DNA from: an uncultured Bacteroides sp.
GTDB lineage: Bacteria > Bacteroidota > Bacteroidia > Bacteroidales > Bacteroidaceae
Length of the DNA stretch: 44,707 nt
Assembly (NCBI GenBank): GCA_947074345.1
Contig: CAMTPH010000012.1
Location: forward strand, 1 to 44,707
Direction of reading: 5' to 3'
Shown here: piece by piece, positions 25,604 to 35,112 of the stretch
Layout of the letters: every line of letters begins with the position of its first letter
Position numbering within the stretch: the stretch's first letter is position 1
Made by a program: the position numbers and the translations under genes
Notes under the pieces: model-generated
Database searches by the model: none
Seen by the model: the letters and a program-made list of their open reading frames with translations, nothing else
What the model was told of the DNA's origin: nothing

Positions 25604-26923
25604 CTAGAAAGAGTATTGTGCCATCAAGTTAATGCGGTTGGCGTGATCGGTAGAATTCTTTTGGAAATAGGTTCTCCAACCTCTTAAGTATTCTATGCCT
25701 AACTGTAGATTGCTGTTTATATTCCAGAAGGCGCTGCAAACAAAATACTGTCCGTAACGATAAGTTTCCGAATTTTGTATAGGCCATCCATTGGCCGAGT
25801 AAACTCGACTTGCACTATAGGTGCTTGATACATACACGTTAGGATTGAAATTATATTGTAATCCAGCATACCAACCTAGCATGGGCAATGCTTGCATCTT
25901 GCTGGGATCATCCGGGTCTGGTACTAGATCTACATCTAGATTGCTTAAATCATTAATCATTAGACCGATTCCTTTTCCATAATTGATCTGTCCTAAGAAG
26001 TCAAGATTCTGGGTGATGTTTATTGTTGAAGAGAGTTGTGCACCCCATCCCAATGTAGATTTAGCAGAGATATCGCCTTTGTTATTAAAGCTATCATACG
26101 TCATACTTCTTATAAGTGCAGCAGTTTGTATATGATTTCCCGATCCCCATTTATATTGTGCGCTAACTACAAAGTTAGGCATACGTTGACTTGCCGATTG
26201 TGTCGTGTTTTTAAGTGAAGCGTCTGCTTCGAATGTAGCATCTACTACAGGTCTTTCTATCGCTCCTCTGAATGTCCAATTTTTCAATCGGTTATAAGTG
26301 TATGCTATCTGTGCTACTCTATAGAAGGCAACACCACAAGGACCGGCAAAGTCTATCGTTGTAGGGCATACCGAAGGATCCATAAATGTACCTAAATTGT
26401 ACCCCAGTGTAAATCCTGCAAACTGTACATAGGCATTTTGTAACTGGAATCCATAATTGTTGCCGCTAAAGTTACCGTTAAAGTAAACAACAATATAGCC
26501 AAGTTTCTTGGTGCGACCAACCATCTTTAATATGATGGTTGAGTTGGCTATGTTCATTTGATATTGGTTTCGAACTGCGGTAGAACCTTTAGCAGGCATA
26601 AGTGAAGGATAAAAGTCTGGATTCTTTATTATCCCATTGAAGTCATATTCAGAAACAGCTTCGATATATCCACCTATACCCAAGGCAAATCTACCTCGTG
26701 TGTCAGTTAATAGAAAGCGCGGAGTTTTTGGTTCACGAAAAAAAGGAATACGCGTTTCATTCATCACCTTTACAATCTCGTCTCCTGCCTTGTCTTTAGA
26801 TACAAATATAATAGGGTTGGATGGCGTATCATTGGGCGTTGGAGCAACCTCTTGTGCCGACAATAAAGATGGCAAACACGCTAATGCCAATAACATGACT
26901 ATGAATATGAACTTCTTTTTCAT
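25604..26923 (-). CDS. DcaP-like outer-membrane porin, second copy
   Basis: 439 residues with a signal peptide (about 1-23, LLSA-QE) and barrel-type strands ending in MAQYSF. DPSVC..TIDFAGPCG (Cys186 and Cys196) matches the same region of the porin at 12424, including the Cys pair. The N-terminal mature region (PRFLLTDTRGRFALGIGGYIEA) also fits DcaP-type porins. It is monocistronic by layout, divergent from the queuosine operon and distant from the glutamate genes, so its substrate may differ from that of the first copy. Confidence 0.8.
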   Translation of the reverse strand: MKKKFIFIVMLLALACLPSLLSAQEVAPTPNDTPSNPIIFVSKDKAGDEIVKVMNETRIPFFREPKTPRFLLTDTRGRFALGIGGYIEAVSEYDFNGIIKNPDFYPSLMPAKGSTAVRNQYQMNIANSTIILKMVGRTKKLGYIVVYFNGNFSGNNYGFQLQNAYVQFAGFTLGYNLGTFMDPSVCPTTIDFAGPCGVAFYRVAQIAYTYNRLKNWTFRGAIERPVVDATFEADASLKNTTQSASQRMPNFVVSAQYKWGSGNHIQTAALIRSMTYDSFNNKGDISAKSTLGWGAQLSSTINITQNLDFLGQINYGKGIGLMINDLSNLDVDLVPDPDDPSKMQALPMLGWYAGLQYNFNPNVYVSSTYSASRVYSANGWPIQNSETYRYGQYFVCSAFWNINSNLQLGIEYLRGWRTYFQKNSTDHANRINLMAQYSF

Positions 26924-27039
26924 CTTGGAATTGTTCTAGTAGATGAGTTTAAAACAATAAAAAATATAAAAAAGTTGAGCCTAAAGCTTTGTTTTCTTTA
27001 ATAATTATGTATTGGATGTAATAAGAGTGAAAAAGATTG

Positions 27040-27068
27040 TTTGGTTAGAAAATAAAGGATTAATTTTG
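27040..27068 (+). promoter_or_regulatory. Candidate promoter of the queuosine operon
   Basis: TTTG (27040-27043), 17 bases, then TAATTTTG (27061-27068), matching the Bacteroidetes -33/-7 pattern with a slightly short spacer. It places the start near 27075, upstream of the candidate riboswitch. Confidence 0.5.
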
Positions 27069-27108
27069 CAATAATTATTTTAGTATTTATGTATGATGCC
27101 GTGAATAG

Positions 27109-27146
27109 CGGTCGTGTATTCTAGAACACCACGTAAAAAACAGGAT
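27109..27146 (+). promoter_or_regulatory. Candidate preQ1-I riboswitch
   Basis: A short H-type pseudoknot layout directly before yhhQ. P1 is CGTG (27113-27116) with CACG (27130-27133). The loop between (27117-27129) contains TTCTAG and ends in ACAC, as in known preQ1-I aptamers. An A-rich tail follows, TAAAAAAC (27134-27141). AGGA (27142-27145) can pair with loop TTCT (27119-27122), one pair being G-U, and lies two bases before the ATG at 27148, so ligand binding would hide the ribosome site. The downstream genes are exactly the expected targets. P1 is short (4 bp), which lowers confidence. Confidence 0.72.
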
Positions 27147-27147
27147 T

Positions 27148-27831
27148 ATGAAAGAAAAAGTTTCTGTACCCTTCATGTTGCTTGGCATATTGTTTAACGT
27201 ATGTCTTATTGCAGCAAACCTTCTCGAAACCAAAGTGATTCAAATTGGCGGTATATCAATTACAGCCGGATTACTTGTTTTCCCAATTTCTTATATCATC
27301 AACGATTGTATCGCCGAAGTATGGGGATTCAAAAAAGCGCGTCTTATTATTTGGACCGGTTTTGCGATGAACTTCTTTGTGGTAGGATTAGGATTGATAG
27401 CAGTATCTATACCAGCCGCTCCGTTCTGGGAGGGCGCTGAGCACTTCAACTTTGTGTTTGGTATGGCACCACGTATCGTTTGCGCTAGTTTAATAGCCTT
27501 CTTGGTTGGATCATTCCTTAACGCATATGTTATGAGTAAGATGAAGATTGCATCTCATGGTCGCAACTTCTCTGCACGTGCCGTATTATCAACAGTTGTA
27601 GGCGAATCAGCCGATTCACTTTTGTTCTTCCCAATAGCTTTTGCCGGTATTATTCCAGTACCAGAACTAGCTTTGATGGTGGGTGTACAGATTGTGCTTA
27701 AAACTCTATACGAGATTATCATTCTACCTATCACTATTCAAGTTGTGAAATACATCAAACGTGTTGAAGGTATCGATGTATACGATGAAGGTATCTCTTA
27801 TAATGTATTGAAAGTTAAAGATTTATCGTAA
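27148..27831 (+). CDS. yhhQ: Queuosine precursor transporter
   Basis: 227 residues with about six membrane helices. Family features are visible: [41 protein letters not shown] near the N-terminus and the [16 protein letters not shown] segment around residue 152-167. Family members (YhhQ/QPTR) import queuosine precursors such as preQ0 or preQ1. It is the first gene of an operon with queC and queF (2- and 11-base gaps), behind a candidate preQ1 riboswitch. The cell can thus both salvage and synthesise precursor. Confidence 0.94.
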   Translation: MKEKVSVPFMLLGILFNVCLIAANLLETKVIQIGGISITAGLLVFPISYIINDCIAEVWGFKKARLIIWTGFAMNFFVVGLGLIAVSIPAAPFWEGAEHFNFVFGMAPRIVCASLIAFLVGSFLNAYVMSKMKIASHGRNFSARAVLSTVVGESADSLLFFPIAFAGIIPVPELALMVGVQIVLKTLYEIIILPITIQVVKYIKRVEGIDVYDEGISYNVLKVKDLS

Positions 27832-27833
27832 TT

Positions 27834-28490
27834 ATGAATAAAGAGGAAGCATTGGTGGTATTCAGTGGTGGACAAGACTCTACCACTTGCCTTTTTTGGG
27901 CACTACGCCAATTCAAAAAGGTTTATGCATTGAGTTTTCTTTATGGTCAGAAGCACCAAAAGGAAGTAGAACTGGCACGTGAAATTGCTTTAGAAGCTGG
28001 TGTTGAATTCGAGGTAATGGATGTTTCATTCATTGCCGGTCTAGGTCGAAATTCACTTACCGATACTTCGATTGTGATGGACGAAGAGAAACCTGCTGAT
28101 AGTTTCCCAAATACATTTGTGCCTGGTCGTAATCTTTTCTTCTTGAGTATTGCTGCGGTATATGCTCGCGAGAAAGGTATTAACCACATGGTAACAGGTG
28201 TTTCTCAAACTGACTTTAGTGGATATCCTGATTGTCGTGACGGATTTATTAAATCACTCAACGTAACTCTCAACTTGGCCATGGACGAACAGTTTGTTAT
28301 TCACACACCATTGATGTGGATTAACAAAGCTCAAACATGGGCTTTGGCCGATGAACTAGGTGTACTCGATTTGATTCGTACCAAAACACTTACATGTTAT
28401 AATGGTATTATAGGCGATGGATGCGGTCACTGTCCGTCATGCAAATTGCGCCGTGAAGGACTAGATACTTATTTAGCAACAAAGAAATAA
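27834..28490 (+). CDS. queC: 7-cyano-7-deazaguanine synthase
   Basis: Converts 7-carboxy-7-deazaguanine to preQ0 using ATP and ammonia. 218 residues. The PP-loop ATP motif SGGQDST is at residues 11-17, and the C-terminal zinc site is formed by Cys188, Cys197, Cys200 and Cys203 ([12 protein letters not shown]). It starts 2 bases after the yhhQ stop. queD and queE, needed for the earlier steps, are not in the window. Confidence 0.97.
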   Translation: MNKEEALVVFSGGQDSTTCLFWALRQFKKVYALSFLYGQKHQKEVELAREIALEAGVEFEVMDVSFIAGLGRNSLTDTSIVMDEEKPADSFPNTFVPGRNLFFLSIAAVYAREKGINHMVTGVSQTDFSGYPDCRDGFIKSLNVTLNLAMDEQFVIHTPLMWINKAQTWALADELGVLDLIRTKTLTCYNGIIGDGCGHCPSCKLRREGLDTYLATKK

Positions 28491-28501
28491 ACTATAAATA
28501 T

Positions 28502-28957
28502 ATGGCAGATTTAAAAGAACAGCTCTCGCTATTGGGGAGAACTACTGAGTATAAGCAAGATTATGCTCCCGAAGTATTGGAAGCATTCGATAATAAACAT
28601 CCTGAGAACGATTATTGGGTACGTTTCAACTGTCCTGAATTTACAAGTCTTTGCCCGATTACTGGACAACCAGACTTTGCCGAAATACGTATAAGCTATT
28701 TGCCAGATGTAAAGATGGTAGAAAGTAAAAGTTTGAAGCTTTATTTGTTTAGTTTCCGTAGTCACGGTGGTTTTCATGAAGACTGTGTAAACGTTATCAT
28801 GAAAGACCTTATCAAGTTGATGAACCCTAAGTATATCGAAGTAACAGGATTGTTCACTCCACGTGGTGGTATCTCAATCTATCCTTATGCTAACTGGGGA
28901 CGTCCGGGTACTAAGTACGAAGAGCTTGCTCTAAAACGTTTAGCAACTCACGAATAA
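28502..28957 (+). CDS. queF: NADPH-dependent preQ0 reductase
   Basis: Reduces preQ0 to preQ1. 151 residues, the short YkvM-like form. The catalytic Cys51 is in [10 protein letters not shown] with Asp58 as the partner acid. [14 protein letters not shown] (about 84-97) is the family's QueF motif with the substrate-binding His/Glu. Third gene of the queuosine operon, 11 bases after queC, followed by a terminator at 28985-29037. Confidence 0.97.
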   Translation: MADLKEQLSLLGRTTEYKQDYAPEVLEAFDNKHPENDYWVRFNCPEFTSLCPITGQPDFAEIRISYLPDVKMVESKSLKLYLFSFRSHGGFHEDCVNVIMKDLIKLMNPKYIEVTGLFTPRGGISIYPYANWGRPGTKYEELALKRLATHE

Positions 28958-28984
28958 AGGAAATATCTAAACCATAATAACTCT

Positions 28985-29037
28985 AAAAAAATCCTCTTTC
29001 TCTGTTACTCAAGTAGTACGAGATAAGAGGGTTTTTT
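28985..29037 (+). terminator. Terminator of the queuosine operon
   Basis: AAAAAATCCTCTT (28985-28997) pairs with AAGAGGGTTTTTT (29025-29037) with one G-U pair; the right arm supplies the T tract. Confidence 0.8.
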
Positions 29038-29108
29038 ATTTAGGTTAGTTCATCTTTCAGCATACAGAAACTAAGGCTTGTTTATAGGTATATGATATCG
29101 ATTTGGTG

Positions 29109-29196
29109 GATAAGGTAATCTAACGTGCTAGACAAGTATGTCCACCAACGTAGATAAGGTAGTCCACCAAGCTGAATAAGGTAATCTACCAAATAC
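29109..29196. repeat. Four degenerate 22-bp tandem repeats
   Basis: Consecutive units at 29109-29130, 29131-29152, 29153-29174 and 29175-29196. The units share a GATAAGGTAATCCACCAACG-like core; units 2 to 4 have TCCACCAA or TCTACCAA. A reversed TTGGTGGA at 29103-29110 can pair with TCCACCAA in units 2 or 3. Non-coding, between two terminators. Confidence 0.75.
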
Positions 29197-29210
29197 CCTA
29201 TTAATGAATA

Positions 29211-29257
29211 TAAAAACACTAAAGGGAGACTGCATACGCAATCTCCCTTTTTTAGTG
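29211..29257 (-). terminator. Terminator of the T9SS cargo gene
   Basis: AAAGGGAGA (29221-29229) pairs with TCTCCCTTT (29242-29250), extended by CACT/AGTG across a small bulge. On the minus strand it is followed by TTTTTATA. Confidence 0.82.
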
Positions 29258-29276
29258 AATATCTAACGTGCTAATA

Positions 29277-32200
29277 CTAGCGTTTCATTAGTTTTCTTGT
29301 AACTGTACCTTCTTGTAATGTTATCTTCAAGATGTAAACTCCATCAGGTATATCAGCAAGACTCACTTGAGAAGTTGCTTGATGACTGCCTAACATTTGA
29401 CCTGAAAGATCTAATACATCTACTTGCAATGCTTCTTGGCTTAAGATAGCCGAGCTTGATTGTGCATTGTAGTAAACAGTAAATGCATCTAGTTCAGAAT
29501 TGCCAAGACCTGTCTCAACGCTGAAGCTTGCTTCGATAGTATGGTCAGCATCTACATTTGTAAATGTATAAACACCCTCTACCAAATCATCTTTTGCTTC
29601 TACTCCGTCAACCAATAAACTCTCTAGTGCGTAACCGCTTAGTGCTGCTATTGTGAACGCTTGACTTTCTCCTTGTGCAACTTTTACTTCACCACTTGGA
29701 GTGATTGTGCCATATTCTTCGTTGTTTACACTTGCAGTAATGGTGTATTCTATTGCAGCAAATGTTACATCAATAGCATGGTCGTCGGCAACATTACCAA
29801 ATGTGTAAGTTCCATTATCAAGTTTATCCATAGACTCTACACCATTTACCATCACGCTAGTGATTTGGTAATTTTCTTTTGGTGTAACTGTAAATACTTG
29901 ATCTTCTCCATGACGAACTTTTACTTCTCCACTTGGAGAGATTGTACCATGTTCTTCATTGCTGACAGTTGCTGTTATAGTATGATGTGCCAATGCAAAT
30001 CGAGAACCTATTGATGCAGGACCTACTATTGCTATGCCAAGTTGGTCTTTGTCAATCAACATATCTGCACCCTCGCTACCTTTAATGTATAACTTATCGG
30101 CTGTAGCAGATTTAGATATTGCTATTGCAGCATAATCTTTGCTGTGCCATACACGGCAACCAATTCCTGCGGCTGCGCCACCTTCTTTAATTGCATATGT
30201 ACCATCGACACCGGCTACAGGATTACCCTCTACATCAATTGTTTCGAATATAGACTCTGCTGTTGCTGTATCAGGTAATTTGTTGATAAACGTTGTATTG
30301 CCAATTCCTACTTCTATACAACCAGAGTTAGGTGCTTTTTGGTCGCCATTGTTTATAATCATACAATTAATGATGGTCGAATTTCCAGTAGTGTATACTA
30401 CACTTGCTGTACCTTCAGAAGCTTTATTGTTGGCAAATGTGGTATTGATGACATATAGTTCTTTGTTGTTGGCTATAGCACCATGCAAACTACTATTGTT
30501 GCTGATAGTCGCATTTGCTAAGTACAATATACCGCTATTGTGAATAGCTGCACCTGCACCCGATGTACGTGCATTTTGGAATGTGATATTAGTGATGAAA
30601 ACATGATTGCTCGCTTCAATCAATAATATTCTTGTACCCGGTTGCTCATCTTCGGTTGCATCGGCTCCATCTAAGATGACTGATATGCCGTTTTCGAATC
30701 CTTTTATAGCAAGTGTGCCTTGAGTTTCATTAAACTTATCAGCTTCGATAGTGATTTCGCCTAATCTAGCATCAAGAAGAATTGTACTATGTTCGCTTGT
30801 AAAGACTGCAGGGTCGAAAGTGATGGTGTATTTACCTTCTGAATCCTTCAATGTACCTACTTCGCAATCTTCCATTGCATATTTTACAGCTTCGCGCAAA
30901 CTGATTAAACCATCTTTCTTATCGATTTTGTCAATCAATGTATTAACAACCAATGATGGTACTTCGTGTGTTGTTACTGTAATAACATTACTCATCTCTG
31001 TATCATCTGCATCGCTTGATTTCGCTATTACAGCATATTGATATTCGGTAGCAGCATCAAGGTTGGTTACTACATAACTTGTTTCGGCAGTGATTATAGT
31101 TTCTGCACTTATAGCTTGTTTGTATCCAATCATCAAGTTATCAATATAAGCTCGTTTGGCTGTTGTCTCAAGAGTAATAGACGATGTAGCTGTTCCGTTA
31201 GTGAATGTTACTGATTTGCTCTCGAACTCATCTGTCATCTTAGCGGCATATGTTACAGTTTGAACCTCTTCGCCACAAGTAACTTTGATATCGCCTTCTA
31301 CATTAGTCCAACCTTTAACATCGAATGAAACGGTGAATGTTCCGTTGTTGCCCGATAGATCTATCTCTTTTGTAGTTACAACACCAGTCTTACTGCTTGT
31401 ACCAAGTTTGATAGCACCACCGGCAGAATAAATGTTAGTTAGAGTTGTGAAGTTATCATTGCCTTTCCAAGTGGTACTCGAACCTGTGCTAGATGATGAA
31501 TTGCCTGCTTCAGCATCACTAAAGTTATCTTTGATAGCTGCCAACTCTTTCCATACAACTAGTTCGTAACTATTGGCTCCCGCTACTGCTTCCCAATTTG
31601 CTTTGAAACTATTGGTAGTAACATCTGTTGCATCGAGCGCTTTTGCTCCGCTCAATTGTGCTTTTACACCAATACCGCTAAGTGTGACTTCTTCTTTAAT
31701 ATCTTTTGAAGTGATCGACAATACAGCATTAGCACTTTCTAGAGTTGTAGGTTTGAAAGTGATAGTAATGCTAGCATTTTCTACCTTACCATCTACAGGG
31801 ATTATCTCTGTAGGGCTAACTTCGAATGCACTGTTATCACTAGCGATGATAATGTTGCTTGTTAGGTTATCGCCACTAAGCGTAAACGTAAACTCTTTGC
31901 TTTGGTTGATTGTAACATCTCCAAAGTCAGCCACTCCATCAGTAATGCCACTCAATTGTATACTTGGTGGAGTTGGAGGAACGTAACTAGGGTCGTACAC
32001 CTTATATAATGCAATACCATTGCCAGGATGATATTGATGAACATAGTATGTTCCATCATTTATCTTAGATGCGGTTAGCCAATTGGATACGGCTGTTGTT
32101 GCAGTAGCTTTACCATCGCCTATCATGAAGACGGATTCTTCTTTATTGTCTTTGCTAGCAAGGTCAACACCAGTTGACATATCGTGCAACTTAAACATGC

Positions 32201-34244
32201 TATCATAGTTTGCTCCCGGTGCATTGTATACCCATACTTCACGCTCGATGCCTTTGCTGTCTTTCAAAGTAAAGATGCAACCTCCGAGTGTTGATATCTT
32301 AGCATCAGGTGGAGTCACTACAACTGCTTCGCCTCCTGTTGTACACGATTGCCAATCGGCACTGCGCACGTGAGCTATAAATGAGTTTTCAGTTCCTTTT
32401 ATAACGTTTACTGCTGCTATACCTGCGGTAATATTGCTACCGGTAATACTTCCAACTATTACATCACTCTCTGTAGCGCCACCGTTGGTTACCTTCACAT
32501 AGTTAACTTGAGTTTGTCCATTCGAGTAATAGAATATCAATCCACCTTCGGGACTATATAAATCGCCAAATGCAGATATAAAGTCTGTACGGCCAACAAA
32601 ACCATCAGCTAATCCCAATTTTGGTAACTCGAAGCTAATTACTTTACTCTCTTTGCCACCTGCTTTAATAATAACAGCTTTAGCAGGATTAGAACCTGCC
32701 CAACCAACAGTAAGCACCATGTTGCCTGCATCATCAATTGTATTACCTACTCCGGTAGCTTCTGGAGATGTGAAATAAGTACTTTTTTCTACTGTGGTAC
32801 CATTGTGCTTATAAGCTAGTACATTTTTTGAGGCTTTGTCTAATACATAGAAGGTTCCATCATAACCTCCACCTTGTCTTGCTTCTGCTTGTACAGGCAT
32901 GTCAGCAGTCGATTCCCATAGTTTTTCAACTACAAATGGAGTAGTTGGTGGTTCAACGCCTTTGCCAATAAGAGCAATCTCTTTTGAAATACCTTTTGAA
33001 GATAATGTAAGAATAGCACTCTCTTCTGCAGCAGTTGCTGGAGTATATGTGATTGTTACTTCTGTCTCCGCAATAGCTCCACTCTCTGGAGTAAGAGATG
33101 CAACATTTACTGCGAATGCTTCATTGTTACTAGATATAACTAAATCTTCAATAAGATTTTCTGCGCTAACCTTGAATATCTGTTGTGCGCTTTTGCCTAG
33201 AAGCACTTCTCCAAATTCAACCTTACTTTCAATAACATCTGGTAAATGAATGATTGGTGCTGGTTTATCATACACTTTATATAGAGCTATACCTACTCCC
33301 GGTAGTACTTGGTGAATATAAAATGTTTTATCATCTATCTTGGAGCAAGTAAGCCAATTGGCATATGCGCCTGATGTAGCTGTTCCATCTCCAATCATAA
33401 AGCTCTTTGCAGTTGCATCGGCTGACGATTCTAGATCGCTTTCGTCAGTCATATTGCGAACTTTAAACTCGCTATTGTAGTTAGTTGCTCCAGTATTATA
33501 AGCCCATAGCTCTTTGTCATTGCCATTGCTATCTTTGATAACAAACATACAGGCTCCAAGAGTTGTGTTTTTCAAACCATCTAAACTGAGTGTGGTAGTA
33601 GTTGTTCCATCAAATTTTTGCCATGCATTTGATCTTACCTGACTAATAAATGTGTTCTCGTCACCTTTATATACAACCGAAAGACTATTTCCAGTGACTA
33701 AACCACTGCCAACGGAGCCAACGGTTACATCTTCAGCAGTTGCTCCTCCGTTCTTAATCTTTACGTAATTGATTGACGATTGTGTGTTATTATAGAAGAA
33801 TACATAACCACCCTCCTCGCTGAAGAAGTTTCCCGATGCTGTATTAAAATCGGCTCTTCCCGAGTTAGGAAAACTGAATGAGATAGAAGTAGGTGTTGTT
33901 TCTCCTTTTTTGTATAGCTTCAGCCCATTAGGTGCAGCTGCTGCAAAATAACCTGTGCGTACAGCTAAGTTGCCTGCTTCATCGCATACAAAACCACTGC
34001 CTACGTCAGATGAGGCATAAGCGGTCTTTACGATAGAGCCATTTTCTTGTTTATATGAGAAGATAGTAGAGGTGCTTTTATCTTGAATATAAATCACTCC
34101 ATCATGTCCAACCCCTTGTTTACCATCCCCTGCGGCAGGTATACCAGCGGTCGATTCCCATATCTTTTCTACAACAAATTGGCTATGAGCCAAGTTGATT
34201 GCCAATAAGGCAACCAATAAACAGACCATTTTTTTCATAAGCAT
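29277..34244 (-). CDS. Large multidomain T9SS cargo protein
   Basis: 1655 residues, secreted. The likelier start is the ATG at 34236-34238 (MKKMVCLLV), giving a signal peptide ending near AHS-QF. Order: propeller-like repeat (about 23-333) and an Ig-like anchor domain (334-432); a second propeller-like copy (437-760) and Ig-like domain (761-860); a fibronectin-III-like domain split by an inserted jelly-roll-like domain (about 861-900, insert 905-1041, resumes 1042-1093); a CSLREA-type start (NTLIDKIDKKDGLISLREAV) and right-handed beta-helix (1097-1410); two InlB B-repeat-like units (1420-1496, 1500-1576); and a type A T9SS sorting domain (about 1585-1655) ending GVYILKI..GTVTRKLMKR. No catalytic motif is visible; adhesion or glycan binding is only a guess. 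A TAnnTTTG box (minus, 34396-34403) lies upstream. Confidence 0.88.
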   Translation of the reverse strand: MLMKKMVCLLVALLAINLAHSQFVVEKIWESTAGIPAAGDGKQGVGHDGVIYIQDKSTSTIFSYKQENGSIVKTAYASSDVGSGFVCDEAGNLAVRTGYFAAAAPNGLKLYKKGETTPTSISFSFPNSGRADFNTASGNFFSEEGGYVFFYNNTQSSINYVKIKNGGATAEDVTVGSVGSGLVTGNSLSVVYKGDENTFISQVRSNAWQKFDGTTTTTLSLDGLKNTTLGACMFVIKDSNGNDKELWAYNTGATNYNSEFKVRNMTDESDLESSADATAKSFMIGDGTATSGAYANWLTCSKIDDKTFYIHQVLPGVGIALYKVYDKPAPIIHLPDVIESKVEFGEVLLGKSAQQIFKVSAENLIEDLVISSNNEAFAVNVASLTPESGAIAETEVTITYTPATAAEESAILTLSSKGISKEIALIGKGVEPPTTPFVVEKLWESTADMPVQAEARQGGGYDGTFYVLDKASKNVLAYKHNGTTVEKSTYFTSPEATGVGNTIDDAGNMVLTVGWAGSNPAKAVIIKAGGKESKVISFELPKLGLADGFVGRTDFISAFGDLYSPEGGLIFYYSNGQTQVNYVKVTNGGATESDVIVGSITGSNITAGIAAVNVIKGTENSFIAHVRSADWQSCTTGGEAVVVTPPDAKISTLGGCIFTLKDSKGIEREVWVYNAPGANYDSMFKLHDMSTGVDLASKDNKEESVFMIGDGKATATTAVSNWLTASKINDGTYYVHQYHPGNGIALYKVYDPSYVPPTPPSIQLSGITDGVADFGDVTINQSKEFTFTLSGDNLTSNIIIASDNSAFEVSPTEIIPVDGKVENASITITFKPTTLESANAVLSITSKDIKEEVTLSGIGVKAQLSGAKALDATDVTTNSFKANWEAVAGANSYELVVWKELAAIKDNFSDAEAGNSSSSTGSSTTWKGNDNFTTLTNIYSAGGAIKLGTSSKTGVVTTKEIDLSGNNGTFTVSFDVKGWTNVEGDIKVTCGEEVQTVTYAAKMTDEFESKSVTFTNGTATSSITLETTAKRAYIDNLMIGYKQAISAETIITAETSYVVTNLDAATEYQYAVIAKSSDADDTEMSNVITVTTHEVPSLVVNTLIDKIDKKDGLISLREAVKYAMEDCEVGTLKDSEGKYTITFDPAVFTSEHSTILLDARLGEITIEADKFNETQGTLAIKGFENGISVILDGADATEDEQPGTRILLIEASNHVFITNITFQNARTSGAGAAIHNSGILYLANATISNNSSLHGAIANNKELYVINTTFANNKASEGTASVVYTTGNSTIINCMIINNGDQKAPNSGCIEVGIGNTTFINKLPDTATAESIFETIDVEGNPVAGVDGTYAIKEGGAAAGIGCRVWHSKDYAAIAISKSATADKLYIKGSEGADMLIDKDQLGIAIVGPASIGSRFALAHHTITATVSNEEHGTISPSGEVKVRHGEDQVFTVTPKENYQITSVMVNGVESMDKLDNGTYTFGNVADDHAIDVTFAAIEYTITASVNNEEYGTITPSGEVKVAQGESQAFTIAALSGYALESLLVDGVEAKDDLVEGVYTFTNVDADHTIEASFSVETGLGNSELDAFTVYYNAQSSSAILSQEALQVDVLDLSGQMLGSHQATSQVSLADIPDGVYILKITLQEGTVTRKLMKR

Positions 34245-34395
34245 ATATTTAAAGTTAATAAGCTGCTATATCATGAAAGTAGTCTTGGTCGCTATGATGT
34301 GATAGGATGTTTTCTATGTTGATGATATCCAAAGTATTAGATACCGAATTTAGACGAGAGATTATAGTATAAATATACGCTTTATTTTGGAATAA

Positions 34396-34403
34396 CAAAC
34401 ATA
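34396..34403 (-). promoter_or_regulatory. Candidate -7 box for the T9SS cargo gene
   Basis: TATGTTTG on the minus strand, about 150 bases before the start codon. A plus-strand TATATTTG overlaps it (34402-34409), so the assignment is weak. Confidence 0.3.
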
Positions 34404-34510
34404 TATTTGCAATAATTAAATATCATAATTAAAAATAATGATTAATTAACAGTCAGAGGCTTAGTCGTCTAATAGTAAGAGAAGAGTAAAATGTGTATTA
34501 ATATAGAAAC

Positions 34511-34984
34511 TTATTCGTGATGATACGGTCCGTTATTAAGAATGGTCATCGCTCTATAGATTTGCTCAACAAAGATTAAACGAATCATTTGGTGTGAGAA
34601 GGTCATTTTAGACATCGATATCTTCTCTGAGGCTAAATCGTATATTTTTTGAGAAAAGCCATAAGGACCACCAATTACAAACACCAAGCGTTTGTTTACG
34701 GTTATCATTTTTCTTTTCATCCATTCTGCAAATTCGATAGAGCGCATCTCTTTGCCATGTTCATCAAGTAGTACTACGAAGTCGCCTGGTTGAATAGCTT
34801 TGCAAATTAATTCAGCCTCCTTTTCCTTTTGTTGTTCCATTGATAGACTCTTAGTGTTTTTGAGTTCTGGAATAACCTCCATATCAAAAGAGATATAGCG
34901 TTTAGTACGCTGAATGTAATCATTAATAGCTGTAACGTAATGTTGCTCAACAGTTCTACCTATAACAAGCAAGGTTGTTTTCAT
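34511..34984 (-). CDS. rlmH: 23S rRNA (pseudouridine1915-N3)-methyltransferase
   Basis: 157 residues, the size of the SPOUT-class RlmH. The knot motifs are clear: FVIGGPYGF (about 102-110) and the C-terminal MTFSHQMIRLIFVEQIYRA (about 127-145) followed by PYHH at the end. It methylates the pseudouridine at position 1915 in helix 69 of 23S rRNA, using S-adenosylmethionine. It is divergent from the DUF4783 gene; a minus-strand TATTTTTG at 35012-35019, 28 bases before the ATG, is its likely promoter. Confidence 0.97.
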   Translation of the reverse strand: MKTTLLVIGRTVEQHYVTAINDYIQRTKRYISFDMEVIPELKNTKSLSMEQQKEKEAELICKAIQPGDFVVLLDEHGKEMRSIEFAEWMKRKMITVNKRLVFVIGGPYGFSQKIYDLASEKISMSKMTFSHQMIRLIFVEQIYRAMTILNNGPYHHE

Positions 34985-35011
34985 CTTAATAAGTGCAAAT
35001 GGTTTAGGTTA

Positions 35012-35019
35012 CAAAAATA
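35012..35019 (-). promoter_or_regulatory. Candidate -7 box for rlmH
   Basis: TATTTTTG on the minus strand, 27 bases before the rlmH start codon. Confidence 0.5.
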
Positions 35020-35051
35020 GGCATTTATTTATGTTATTTCCATTTAATGGT

Positions 35052-35059
35052 TACCTTTG
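35052..35059 (+). promoter_or_regulatory. Candidate -7 box for the DUF4783-nadC operon
   Basis: TACCTTTG on the plus strand, about 50 bases before the ATG codons at 35107 and 35113. Its position rules against a start at 35047. Confidence 0.5.
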
Positions 35060-35112
35060 CGTATAAATCGATAGAAGTTTTAACACTAAACTGCTGTCTA
35101 AAAGCTATGGTT

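Larger units (their letters stand above)
28958..29276. other. Convergent intergenic region with two terminators and a tandem repeat
   Basis: 319 bases with no gene. They hold the queF terminator, four 22-bp tandem repeats, and the terminator of the large T9SS gene. The 13-mer ATCTAACGTGCTA occurs twice, at 29118-29130 (inside the tandem repeat) and at 29261-29273. Confidence 0.6.

Noticed and set aside
29109-29196. Could be a CRISPR array
   Set aside because: Units are contiguous and degenerate with no spacers, and no cas gene is present.
29661-33249. Several plus-strand open frames opposite the T9SS cargo gene
   Set aside because: Shadows of repeat-rich coding sequence; compositions are unlike real proteins and they overlap a continuous 1655-codon gene.
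35047-35112. ATG start at 35047 for the DUF4783 gene
   Set aside because: It lies upstream of the -7 box TACCTTTG; starting at 35113 gives a clean signal peptide.
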